Assembly: GCF_014648895.1 (NCBI RefSeq)
Contig: NZ_BMRZ01000003.1
Location: 1-64,000 of the forward strand
Length of the DNA stretch: 64,000 nucleotides
Reading direction: 5' to 3'
Source of the DNA: Streptomyces tanashiensis
GTDB taxonomy: Bacteria > Actinomycetota > Actinomycetes > Streptomycetales > Streptomycetaceae
Made by a program: the position numbers and the translations under genes. This document shows positions 50,910 through 59,009 of this stretch, piece after piece (the first letter of the stretch is position 1; each line of letters begins with the position of its first letter). Under the pieces are notes generated by a model, which worked only from the letters and a program-made list of their open reading frames with translations, had not been told where the DNA came from and made no database searches.

Positions 50910-53579
50910 ATGCGACTCCGACTTCCCCGGTGGGCCGCGGTCACCGCCGCGCTCGCCGTCCTCGCGGGTGCCGGCACGTGGACCGCCGTCGCCCAGGACG
51001 ATCCACCGCCCGTGCACCGCGCGGACCGGATGCTCGACGTCGACGGGGTACGGCTCGACACCTCGTACTTCACCGGCGCCGGAGACGGCCGGCGCCCCGC
51101 CGTCCTCCTCGGCCACGGCTTCGGCGGCTCCAAGGACGACGTCCGCGCCCAGGCCGAGGACCTCGCCCGCGAGGGCTACGCCGTGCTCACCTGGTCCGCC
51201 CGCGGCTTCGGCGCCTCCACCGGCGAGATCGGCCTCAACGACCCCGACCACGAGGTCGCGGACGTGCGGAAGCTGATCGACTGGCTCGCGGCCCGCCCCG
51301 AGGTCCTCCTCGACAAGGCCGGCGACCCGCGCGTCGGCGTCACCGGCGCCTCCTACGGCGGCGCGATCTCCCTGCTCGCCGCCGGACACGACCCGCGGGT
51401 CGACGCGATCGCCCCCCAGATCACCTACTGGAACCTCGCCGACGCCCTCTTCCCCAACGGCGTCTTCAAGAAGCTCTGGGCCGGGATCTTCTTCTCCACG
51501 GGCGAGTCCTCCCCGGGCGACTCCTCCCCGGGCGGGCGTCCCGGCGGCGCCTCCGCCGGGGACGGCTGCGGCCGGTTCACCGCCGAGCTGTGCTCCCTCT
51601 ACCAGCGCGTCGCCGTCGCGGGGAAGCCCGACGCGGCCGCCCGCGCCCTCCTCGAAGCCCGCAGCCCCTCCGCCGTCGGCGCCCGCGTCAAGGTGCCCGC
51701 GCTCCTCGTCCAGGGCCAGTCCGACTCGCTCTTCACCCTCGCCCAGTCCGACGCGATGGCCCGCACCCTCACGGCCAACGGCGCCCCCGTCGCGGTCGAC
51801 TGGATCGCCGGCGGCCACGACGGCGGCGACCGCGAGACCGAGCGCGTCGAACGGCGCATCGCCACCTGGTTCGACCGCTGGCTGAAGCGCGACACCTCCG
51901 TCGACACCGGCCCCGCCTTCCGCGTCAGCCGCACCGGCGGCGTCGACTCCACCGACGGGCAGGCCACCCTGCGCGCCGCGACCGCCGACCGCTACCCGGG
52001 GCTCACCTCCGGCACCACGGACCTCGCCCTCGGCGGGTCCCCGCAGACCTTCACCAACCCGCCGGGCGCCGCACCGCCCGCCGTCTCCGCCGTCCCCGGC
52101 CTCGGCGGGGGGCTCTCCGGACTCTCCTCCCTCGGCGTCGGCCTCTCCCTCGACTTCCCCGGCCAGCACGCCCGGTTCGACGCGAAGCCGGGGACCGAGA
52201 CCCTGCGGATCACCGGCACCCCGACCGTCCGCGTCAAGGTCGCCTCCACCGCCGCCGACGGGTCCGCCGTCCTCTTCGCCAAGGTCTACGACGTCGGGCC
52301 CGACGGACGGCAGCAGGTGCTGCCCGCGCAGCTCGTCACCCCCGTCCGCGTCGACGGAGCCAAGGCCGGGAGGAGCGTCACGCTGACCCTGCCCGCGATC
52401 GACCACGAGGTGGAGGCCGGGCACCGGCTGCGGCTCGTCGTCGCCGCCACCGACCTCGGCTACGCCTCCCCGGCCGTCCCCGCCCGCTACACCGTCGCCG
52501 TCGAGGGCCCGCTCACCGTGCCCACCGCCCCCGGCCTCTCCACCCAGGCCGCCGCCCTGCCCTGGTGGGTGTGGGGCCTGCCGCTCCTCGGCCTCGCCGG
52601 TGCCGCCGCGCTGCTGCTCACCGCCCGGCGCAGGACGGCCGCCCCCGCCCCCGACCCGGAACTCGCGGCCGTACCCCTCCAGATCACCGGCCTGTCGAAG
52701 AAGTACAAGGGCGGTGAGCGGTACAGCGTCCGGGACGTCTCCTTCCGCGTCGAGCAGGGCCAGGTCCTCGGCCTCCTGGGGCCGAACGGCGCGGGCAAGA
52801 CCACCACCCTGCGCATGCTGATGGGCCTCATCACGCCCGACGAGGGCGAGATCCGGGTCTTCGGCCAGGCCATCAGGCCGGGCGCCCCGGTGCTCTCCCG
52901 GGTCGGCGCCTTCGTCGAGGGCGCCGGATTCCTGCCGCACCTGTCGGGCCGGGAGAACCTGGACCTGTACTGGAAGGCCACCGGCCGTCCCGCCGAGGAC
53001 GCGCACGTCGACGAGGCCCTGCGGATCGCGAACCTGGGCAGCGCCCTCGAACGGGCCGTCCGCACCTACTCGCAGGGCATGCGGCAGCGCCTCGCCCTCG
53101 CCCAGGCCATGCTCGGCCTGCCCGACCTGCTGATCCTGGACGAGCCCACCAACGGACTCGACCCGCCGCAGATCCGCGAGATGCGCGAGGTGATGATCCG
53201 GTACGCGGCCGGCGGCCGGACCGTCATCGTCTCCAGCCACCTCCTCGCCGAGGTCGAGCAGTCCTGCACCCATCTGGTCGTCATGGACCGGGGGCAGCTC
53301 GTCCAGGCCGGGCCGGTCGCCGAGATCACCGGCTCCGGCGACACCCTGCTGGTGAGCCTGGCCGGGGAGATCGACGACGCACTCGTCGCGAAGATCGACG
53401 CCCTGTCCGGGATCGGCGCGGCGACCCGCGCCGACGGGGGGCTCCTGGTCCGCCTCGACGGCATCGACCCGACCGCCCTCATCGGCGAACTCGTCCGCCT
53501 GGACGTCCCCCTGACCGGCGTCGGCCCCCACCGGCGTCTGGAGGACGCGTTCCTGACCCTGATCGGAGGCGCCGCGTGA
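50910..53579 (+). CDS. Secreted S15/CocE-like hydrolase fused to an ABC transporter ATPase
   Basis: An 889-residue fusion. Residues about 6-28 are a signal or anchor helix. Residues about 40-535 are an alpha/beta hydrolase of the X-Pro dipeptidyl-peptidase/CocE type: GHGFGGSKDD, nucleophile GASYGGAI (Ser about 148), QGQSDSLFT (Asp), GGHDGGD (His) and a jelly-roll C-terminal part. A single helix (WWVWGLPLLGLAGAAALLL, about 552-570) is followed by a complete cytoplasmic ABC ATPase: Walker A GPNGAGKTTT (about 623), YSQGMRQRLALAQAML (about 720), Walker B LLILDEPTNGLD (about 740) and the H-loop SSHLL. A permease overlaps its stop (GTGA). Hydrolysis outside the cell may be coupled to transport; this is inference. 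Confidence 0.85.
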   Translation: MRLRLPRWAAVTAALAVLAGAGTWTAVAQDDPPPVHRADRMLDVDGVRLDTSYFTGAGDGRRPAVLLGHGFGGSKDDVRAQAEDLAREGYAVLTWSARGFGASTGEIGLNDPDHEVADVRKLIDWLAARPEVLLDKAGDPRVGVTGASYGGAISLLAAGHDPRVDAIAPQITYWNLADALFPNGVFKKLWAGIFFSTGESSPGDSSPGGRPGGASAGDGCGRFTAELCSLYQRVAVAGKPDAAARALLEARSPSAVGARVKVPALLVQGQSDSLFTLAQSDAMARTLTANGAPVAVDWIAGGHDGGDRETERVERRIATWFDRWLKRDTSVDTGPAFRVSRTGGVDSTDGQATLRAATADRYPGLTSGTTDLALGGSPQTFTNPPGAAPPAVSAVPGLGGGLSGLSSLGVGLSLDFPGQHARFDAKPGTETLRITGTPTVRVKVASTAADGSAVLFAKVYDVGPDGRQQVLPAQLVTPVRVDGAKAGRSVTLTLPAIDHEVEAGHRLRLVVAATDLGYASPAVPARYTVAVEGPLTVPTAPGLSTQAAALPWWVWGLPLLGLAGAAALLLTARRRTAAPAPDPELAAVPLQITGLSKKYKGGERYSVRDVSFRVEQGQVLGLLGPNGAGKTTTLRMLMGLITPDEGEIRVFGQAIRPGAPVLSRVGAFVEGAGFLPHLSGRENLDLYWKATGRPAEDAHVDEALRIANLGSALERAVRTYSQGMRQRLALAQAMLGLPDLLILDEPTNGLDPPQIREMREVMIRYAAGGRTVIVSSHLLAEVEQSCTHLVVMDRGQLVQAGPVAEITGSGDTLLVSLAGEIDDALVAKIDALSGIGAATRADGGLLVRLDGIDPTALIGELVRLDVPLTGVGPHRRLEDAFLTLIGGAA

Positions 53580-54442
53580 CCGCCACGGCCACCCCGCCCA
53601 CGAGTGCCCCCGGCTACCGTCCCGGACGCACCCTGCCCCTGCGCGTCGAGGCGCTCCGCCAGTGGAAGCGGCGACGCACCCTGGTCATGGGCGGCATCCT
53701 CGTCGCCCTGCCGTTCGTCCTGATCGCCGCCTTCGCGATCGGCGGCTCCGGCGACGGCGACCGCAACGGCCGCATCACCCTCATGGACACGGCGACGGCC
53801 TCCGGCGCCAACTTCGCGGCGACCTGCCTCTTCGTCTCGGCCGGCTTCCTCCTCGTCATCCCGGTGGCGCTGTTCTGCGGGGACACCGTCGCCTCCGAGG
53901 CGAGCTGGTCCTCCCTGCGGTACCTGCTCGCCGCGCCCGTCCCGCGCTCCCGGCTCCTCGCCTCCAAGCTCACGGTCGCCCTCGCCTACAGCGCGGCCGC
54001 GATGGTCCTCCTCCCGCTCATCGCCCTGGTCGCGGGCACGGTCGCCTACGGCTGGGGGCCGCTCCGGCTGCCGACGGGCGGCTCGGTGCCCGCCGGGGAC
54101 GCCCTGCTCAGGATCGGGATCGCCGTCGTCTTCGTCTTCGCCTCCCAACTGGTCACCGCCGGCCTCGCCTTCTGGCTCTCCACCCGCACCGACGCCCCGC
54201 TCGGCGCGGTGGGCGGCGCCGTCGGCCTGACCATCGTCGGCAACGTCCTGGACGCCGTCACGGCGCTCGGCGACTGGCGCGACTTCCTGCCCGCGCACTG
54301 GCAGTTCGCCTGGATCGACGCGCTCCAGCCCCAGCTGGAGTGGGGCGGCATGGTGAAGGGCACGGCGATCTCCGTGACGTACGCCCTGGTCCTCTTCGCG
54401 CTGGCCTTCCGCGGCTTCGCCCGCAAGGACATCGTGTCGTAA
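53576..54442 (+). CDS. ABC-2 type permease
   Basis: A 288-residue membrane protein with about six helices and no ATPase domain. Typical ABC-2 features are a cytoplasmic N-terminus (RPGRTLPLRVEALRQWKRRR), a long extracytoplasmic loop and the SEASWSSLRYLLAAPVPRSRLLASKL coupling segment after helix 2 (about 104-129). It is the membrane partner of the preceding fused ATPase; its GTG start overlaps that gene's stop. Substrate unknown. Confidence 0.85.
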   Translation: MTATATPPTSAPGYRPGRTLPLRVEALRQWKRRRTLVMGGILVALPFVLIAAFAIGGSGDGDRNGRITLMDTATASGANFAATCLFVSAGFLLVIPVALFCGDTVASEASWSSLRYLLAAPVPRSRLLASKLTVALAYSAAAMVLLPLIALVAGTVAYGWGPLRLPTGGSVPAGDALLRIGIAVVFVFASQLVTAGLAFWLSTRTDAPLGAVGGAVGLTIVGNVLDAVTALGDWRDFLPAHWQFAWIDALQPQLEWGGMVKGTAISVTYALVLFALAFRGFARKDIVS

Positions 54443-54460
54443 CGCCGGGCCGCGAGGCCG

Positions 54461-55216
54461 TCACAACCACCCCCTCCGAGCCGCTTCCGCACCCGCGCGG
54501 AAGCGGCTCGTCGTGCCCAGGGCCGCCATCAGCTCGCCCACCCGGCGGCTGTACGTCCGCGCGGACATGCCGAGCCGGGCGGCGGCCGTCTCGTCCGTGA
54601 CCCCCGACAGGAGGGCGTCGAGCACCGGGCGCAGCTGAGGCGGCAGATCGCGGGGCGGTGGCGGGGGAGGCACCGCGTACGTCAGCTCCTCGGCCGCGGC
54701 CCAGCAGGCGTGATGCGTCCGGACCAGGGTCTGCACCACGACCGGGTCGCGGATCAGCAGCAGCCCGTTGTACAGCAGCTCCAGATCGAGCGGGACCGCG
54801 GCGACCGTCCGGTCGACGACGATCATCTTGAACGGGATGGCCTCCGCGAGGCGGGCCCGGCCGGGCATCCGGAGCCCCCCTTCGAGCCGGGGCAGCGCGT
54901 GCCGCGGGACGATCCGTCTGACCTCCTCGGCCCGTTCGCCCGCGGCCCGCATGCACGCTCCCGCCAGCTCCAGGAACGGCTCGGGGATCGCGCAGCCCGC
55001 GGACGCGACCGGGTCGTCGAAGGTCAGCAGCTCGTGCCGGGTGGAGGCGGCCAGCCCGGCGAGTGCCGCACTGATGCGCCGCGCACCCCGGACCGGCCGC
55101 CCGGCGGGCCGCTGTCCCTCGGTCGCGGCCCGGTTCATCGCCGAACGGGCGAGCATCACGGAGCCCGCGCTCTCTGCCACCGCTGACCACCCCCGCCCGA
55201 TCGATGTCCACTCCAT
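54461..55216 (-). CDS. LuxR-type helix-turn-helix transcriptional regulator
   Basis: A 251-residue protein with a C-terminal LuxR-type helix-turn-helix (LDALLSGVTDETAAARLGMSARTYSRRVGELMAALGTTSRF, split across about 195-235) and a long N-terminal domain with HELLTFDDP and FKMIVVDRTVAAVPL, as in the TrmB-like regulators that Streptomyces uses in pairs with an orphan HTH. No response-regulator receiver is present. Its start is uncertain: ATG 55216 and GTG 55234 have no ribosome-binding site. The last coding segment contains the terminator of the converging permease gene. Confidence 0.8.
   Translation of the reverse strand: MEWTSIGRGWSAVAESAGSVMLARSAMNRAATEGQRPAGRPVRGARRISAALAGLAASTRHELLTFDDPVASAGCAIPEPFLELAGACMRAAGERAEEVRRIVPRHALPRLEGGLRMPGRARLAEAIPFKMIVVDRTVAAVPLDLELLYNGLLLIRDPVVVQTLVRTHHACWAAAEELTYAVPPPPPPRDLPPQLRPVLDALLSGVTDETAAARLGMSARTYSRRVGELMAALGTTSRFRAGAEAARRGWL
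54478..54509. terminator. Terminator hairpin inside the 3' end of the LuxR gene
   Basis: GAGCCGCTTCCGC - ACCCGC - GCGGAAGCGGCTC, a perfect 13-bp stem starting 36 bp after the permease stop codon. It encodes C-terminal residues of the LuxR protein on the other strand (RFRAGAEAARRG region). Confidence 0.7.
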
Positions 55217-55395
55217 GTACGCATGTGACTGCACACGGTGACAACCCCTGTTGAGAAGGATGGCGAATCCATGCCACCCCGGTTCACCCCTGTCGCCGTT
55301 GCCGCATCGAGATCCATCCGCAACTCCTTCGACTGCTCCCCGCGGGCCTCTCGTTCGTCACATTCACAAGTGCCCTACGAAGAGGGGGAGATGAG

Positions 55396-56997
55396 ATGGA
55401 ACGAAACGACAGACCGACCGGGCGGCGGCGCGGGGCCCGGTTCCCGGCCGTGGTCGCGGCTCTGCTCGCGGCCGGCCTGGCCGTCGGCGGCTGCGGCGCG
55501 AGCGGCGACGGGAGCAATGCCGACAGGAGCGGCGTCCGGGCGCCCAAGGGGGGCGGCGCGGTCCCCGACGGCGCGCGCACCGGGACCGCCGCGCCCCAGG
55601 AGGGCGAGCAGCGCTCCCCGTCGCCGGCGCCCGACTACCTGTCCACCTTCGCCCTGGACGTCGACACCGCCTCGTACGGCTACGCCCGCCGCACCCTGGC
55701 CGAGGGGCGGCTGCCCGAACCCTCGACCGTGCGCCCCGAGGAGTTCGTCAACAGCTTCCGTCCCGACTATCCGCGCCCGGCGGACAACGGCTTCAGCGTG
55801 ACCCTCGACGGGGCCCGCGCCGGGCGGGACGGCTGGTCGCTGGTCCGGGTCGGGCTCGCCACCCGGGGCGCGGACCGCACCGCCGAACGCCCGCCCGCCG
55901 CCCTCACCTTCGTCGTCGACGTCTCCGGCTCGATGGACGAGCCGGGCCGGCTCGACCTGGTCAAGGAGTCCCTGGGGCTGCTCGCCGACCAGCTCCGCGA
56001 CGACGACTCGATCGCGCTCGTCACCTTCAGCGACGAGGCCGAGACCAGGCTGCCGATGACCCGTGTCGGGGACGCCCGCGGGCGGATCCGCGAGGTCGTC
56101 GACTCGCTCGCGACGAGCTCGTCCACCAATGTGGAGGCGGGCGTCCGCACCGGTTACGACGTCGCCGTCGAAGGCCACCGGAAGGGCGCCACGAACCGGG
56201 TGGTGCTGCTCTCCGACGCGCTCGCCAACACGGGCTCCACGGAGGCGGAGGCGATTCTCGCGCGCATCGACGAGGAGCGCAGGGAGTACGGGATCACGCT
56301 CTTCGGTGTCGGTGTCGGCAGCGAGTTCGGCGACGCGTTCATGGAGAAGCTCGCCGACAAGGGCGACGGGCAGACGACGTACGTCTCCAACTCGGCGCAG
56401 GCCCGGAAGGTCTTCGTCGACCAGTTGCCCGCCCATGTCGAGCTGCGTGCCCGTGACGCCAAGGCGCAGGTCGCCTTCGACCGGCGGACCGTCGAGAAGT
56501 TCCGCCTCATCGGGTACGAGAACCGGGAGGTCGCCGACGAGGACTTCCGGAACGACCGGGTGGACGGCGGCGAGATCGGGGCCGGTCACACCGTCACCGC
56601 GCTCTACGCGGTCAGGACCAGGGCCGGGGCGAGCGGACCGGTCGCGACGGCGACGGTCCGCTGGCTCGACCCGGCCACCCGGGCCCCGCACGAGCGCTCC
56701 GGCACGGTCGGGACGGCCGCGCTGACCGGCGACATCTGGGGCGACGGCCACGACAGCCTGCAGCTGACGGCGATCACGGCCTACTTCGCGGACGCCCTGC
56801 GCGGGGGCGGTCTGCCCGGCGCCCCGGAGCTGCCGTGGCTCGCGGACCGCGCCGGGGCGATCGCCGACCGGTCGGGTTCGGCGGTGGTCCGCGAGCTGGC
56901 CGACGCCGTCCGTCAGGCCTCCGGGCTGCTCGGTCCGGGGGAGGGCGGAAACCCCTCGGGCGAGGGCGAGTTGAGGTCGGGTGACCCGTACAGCTGA
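55396..56997 (+). CDS. VWA-domain lipoprotein (YfbK-like)
   Basis: A 533-residue lipoprotein: signal ending in the lipobox VGGC (Cys about residue 34), a disordered Gly/Pro/Ala region, a domain beginning DYLSTFALDVDTASYGYARR as in YfbK, then a von Willebrand A domain with the metal-dependent adhesion motif VVDVSGSMD (about 174, DxSxS). The C-terminal part (ALTGDIWGDGHDSLQL...ITAYFADALRGG) matches the DUF3520-like end. It is surface-anchored and may bind proteins; no partner is evident. GGGGGAGATGAG precedes the ATG. Confidence 0.88.
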   Translation: MERNDRPTGRRRGARFPAVVAALLAAGLAVGGCGASGDGSNADRSGVRAPKGGGAVPDGARTGTAAPQEGEQRSPSPAPDYLSTFALDVDTASYGYARRTLAEGRLPEPSTVRPEEFVNSFRPDYPRPADNGFSVTLDGARAGRDGWSLVRVGLATRGADRTAERPPAALTFVVDVSGSMDEPGRLDLVKESLGLLADQLRDDDSIALVTFSDEAETRLPMTRVGDARGRIREVVDSLATSSSTNVEAGVRTGYDVAVEGHRKGATNRVVLLSDALANTGSTEAEAILARIDEERREYGITLFGVGVGSEFGDAFMEKLADKGDGQTTYVSNSAQARKVFVDQLPAHVELRARDAKAQVAFDRRTVEKFRLIGYENREVADEDFRNDRVDGGEIGAGHTVTALYAVRTRAGASGPVATATVRWLDPATRAPHERSGTVGTAALTGDIWGDGHDSLQLTAITAYFADALRGGGLPGAPELPWLADRAGAIADRSGSAVVRELADAVRQASGLLGPGEGGNPSGEGELRSGDPYS

Positions 56998-57018
56998 CGG
57001 GTGGGGCGGGCGGCGGGC

Positions 57019-57024
57019 CACAAT
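57019..57024 (+). promoter_or_regulatory. -10 box of a probable leaderless promoter
   Basis: CACAAT ends 6 nt before the ATG at 57031. No ribosome-binding site is present. Confidence 0.3.
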
Positions 57025-57030
57025 GGCCGC

Positions 57031-57525
57031 ATGGCCACCCTGCTGCTCGCCCTCGCCGTCGGTTGCACCGGGCTCTACGCCGGTTTCATGCTGATCTTCC
57101 AGACCGGGATCATGCCCGCGCTGGCCCGTCTGACGGACCCCGAGTTCGTCACGGCGATGCGCCGGATCAACGAGTACGTGCCGAGGCCCGTGTTCCTCGC
57201 GGTCTTCCTCGGCGTGATCGCGTTCCCCGCGGCCGCCTTCTTCGTCCCCCAGGACGGGCGCACGGACACCCAGAAGTGGCTGGTCCTCGCGGGGCTCGTC
57301 TGCGCGGTCCTCAACCATGCGGTGACCATCGGCGGGAACATCCCGCTCAACACGGCCCTCGCGGCGCCCGAGACGGCGCCGGCGGGCGACCCGGCGGGCG
57401 ACCCGTCGGTGGTCCGGTCCGCCTTCGAGAAGCGCTGGAACGGCTTCCATCGCGTGCGCACGGCCCTGATCGTTCTCGCGTTCGGGCTGCTCACCGCCGC
57501 CGCCGTGCTCCCGGAGGGGGCCTGA
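57031..57525 (+). CDS. DUF1772 membrane protein
   Basis: A 164-residue protein with four hydrophobic helices (about 2-22, 50-72, 80-98 and 142-160) and the DUF1772 pattern: an N-terminal GLYAGFMLIFQTGIMPALARL and a central NHAVTIGGNIPLNTALA. The function of the family is unknown; members are small anthrone-oxygenase-like membrane proteins. ATG 57031 was chosen over the frame start at 57001 because of the -10 box 6 nt upstream. It lies 33 bp after the VWA gene. Confidence 0.8.
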   Translation: MATLLLALAVGCTGLYAGFMLIFQTGIMPALARLTDPEFVTAMRRINEYVPRPVFLAVFLGVIAFPAAAFFVPQDGRTDTQKWLVLAGLVCAVLNHAVTIGGNIPLNTALAAPETAPAGDPAGDPSVVRSAFEKRWNGFHRVRTALIVLAFGLLTAAAVLPEGA

Positions 57526-57847
57526 AACCCCCTGAAAGGCCCTGAAAGAACCGTACCCCCCGGCCGGTTTCTGGCGTGATCTCGCGCGTGTCACCCCTCC
57601 CCGCATCTGCAAGGACCCTGCGAAAGCGTACCTCCGAGTCCGGAAACCATCTTTCGGCATGCACAAGATCTACGCCAGTGACGAAATCCTGACGGCTAGA
57701 AACACGGACAAACGGGGTGAATCACCACGATAACCGAGGGTGTCATTCCGTACCCTCCGGTTTCTTATTGACATGCCTACGGGGGTCTTTTCTAATCATC
57801 GAGAGTCATCCCGCGCGCAGACACCGCACAGGCACTGAGGGGGCAAG
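57526..57847. other. Intergenic region with the SARP promoter
   Basis: No gene is seen in these 322 bp. The region is less GC-rich than its neighbours, and its right half holds a good vegetative promoter (next entry). Confidence 0.7.
57768..57796 (+). promoter_or_regulatory. Near-consensus sigma-70 (HrdB-type) promoter of the SARP gene
   Basis: TTGACA (57768-57773), exactly 17 bp, TCTAAT (57791-57796). The leader to the GTG at 57848 would be about 45 nt and contains GGGGGCAAG, the likely ribosome-binding site. Confidence 0.75.
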
Positions 57848-58774
57848 GTGGACGTCCGGATTCTGGGGGGACTGTCGGTCCGTGAGAACGGGGTGTCGAT
57901 CACCCCGACGGCGGCCGCACCCCGGCAACTGCTCGCCCTGCTCACGGCCAGCGCCGACCAGGTCGTCCCCGTGACGGTCCTGACCGAGGAGCTCTGGCCG
58001 TCCGGCGCACCGCGCGGCGCCCGCGCCGAACTGCAGGCCCACATAGCGGAGCTGCGGAACCTCATCGCGGCCGCCCTGCGGGGCGCCGCCCCGGCGGAGC
58101 CGCGGCCCGGCTGGTCGGACCGCCGCAGCGCCGACGCGATCCTCGTCTCCCAGCCCGGCGGCTACCGGCTCGACACCGGCGGCGGCGTCAACGACGTCTG
58201 GCAGTTCGAGCGCGCGGCCGGCGCGGGCTACCGCGCCATGGAGGCCGGCGATCTGTCCCGGGCCGCGCTCCGGCTCGGCGAGGCGCTCGCCCTGTGGCGC
58301 GGCGAACCCTACGCGGGCGTCGCCGCGGGACCCCGCCTCCGCCGGGAGATCGAGCGCCTCGAAACCTCCCGGCTCAGCGTCCTCGACCAGTGGGTGGAAG
58401 CCCAGTTGGGCCTCGGCCGGCACGCCGAACTCGTCTCCGAACTCACCGGACTCGTCGCCCGCTACCGCACCAACGAACCCCTCCACGCCCACCTCATGGT
58501 CGCCCTGCTGCGCTGCGGACAGCACGACGAGGCCCTCATCGTGTACGAGCGGCTGCGCGTGGCCCTCAAGAGCGAGAGCGGCATGGAACCCTCGGCGCGG
58601 CTCCGCCGGCTCCAGCGCTCGGTCCTCGCCGTCCGGGACTCGGCCGGCCGGCCCGCGTACGCCCCGCGCATCCCCGTGCAGTACAGCCCCGTCCCGTACG
58701 TCCCCGCCCAGTACGCCCCGGAGCGGTACGGTCCCGCGCGCCCCCGGCTCGTCCCGGCGGGCTCCGTCGGCTGA
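57848..58774 (+). CDS. SARP family transcriptional regulator (AfsR/DnrI/RedD type)
   Basis: A 308-residue SARP: an N-terminal OmpR-like winged helix (VRILGGLSVRENG..., AAPRQLLALLTASADQVVPVTVLTEELW, about 2-80) and a bacterial transcriptional activation domain (DVWQFERAAGAGYRAMEAGD, LGEALALWRGEPYAGV, and NEPLHAHLMVALLRCGQHDEAL). A Pro/Tyr-rich tail with a VPAQYAPERYGPARP-type repeat follows. SARPs activate antibiotic or developmental genes from direct heptamer repeats. No biosynthetic cluster is visible in the window, so it may act at a distance. GTG start chosen as the only one fitting the domain. Confidence 0.93.
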   Translation: MDVRILGGLSVRENGVSITPTAAAPRQLLALLTASADQVVPVTVLTEELWPSGAPRGARAELQAHIAELRNLIAAALRGAAPAEPRPGWSDRRSADAILVSQPGGYRLDTGGGVNDVWQFERAAGAGYRAMEAGDLSRAALRLGEALALWRGEPYAGVAAGPRLRREIERLETSRLSVLDQWVEAQLGLGRHAELVSELTGLVARYRTNEPLHAHLMVALLRCGQHDEALIVYERLRVALKSESGMEPSARLRRLQRSVLAVRDSAGRPAYAPRIPVQYSPVPYVPAQYAPERYGPARPRLVPAGSVG

Positions 58775-58798
58775 CCGCCCGCCGGCTGACCGCCCGCC
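58769..58798. repeat. Tandem 15-bp duplication at the SARP stop codon
   Basis: GGCTGACCGCCCGCC occurs twice in a row (58769-58783 and 58784-58798). The first copy contains the SARP stop TGA. Confidence 0.7.
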
Positions 58799-58916
58799 GG
58801 ATCCGGCGGCCGACGGGCAGCCGTCGGACAGCCGTCGGGCCGTGGTCCGGCGACCACGCGGCGGCCGTCCGGCGGAGTGATCACCGCCACGGGGAATGAA
58901 GTGCGGCAACTCACCG

Positions 58917-58945
58917 TTGACCGACTCCCGAAGCCGAATTATTTT
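58917..58945 (+). promoter_or_regulatory. Promoter of the GAF/PucR gene
   Basis: TTGACC, a 17-bp spacer and TATTTT, followed by a GCCGAA-TTATT-TTCGGC inverted repeat that overlaps the -10 box and could bind a regulator. Confidence 0.55.
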
Positions 58946-59009
58946 CGGCGAGCAGTACGGGTTTCCTCCCAGGTGCCCGATTTATCGCTCAACTACGGGG
59001 GCAGGGGCC

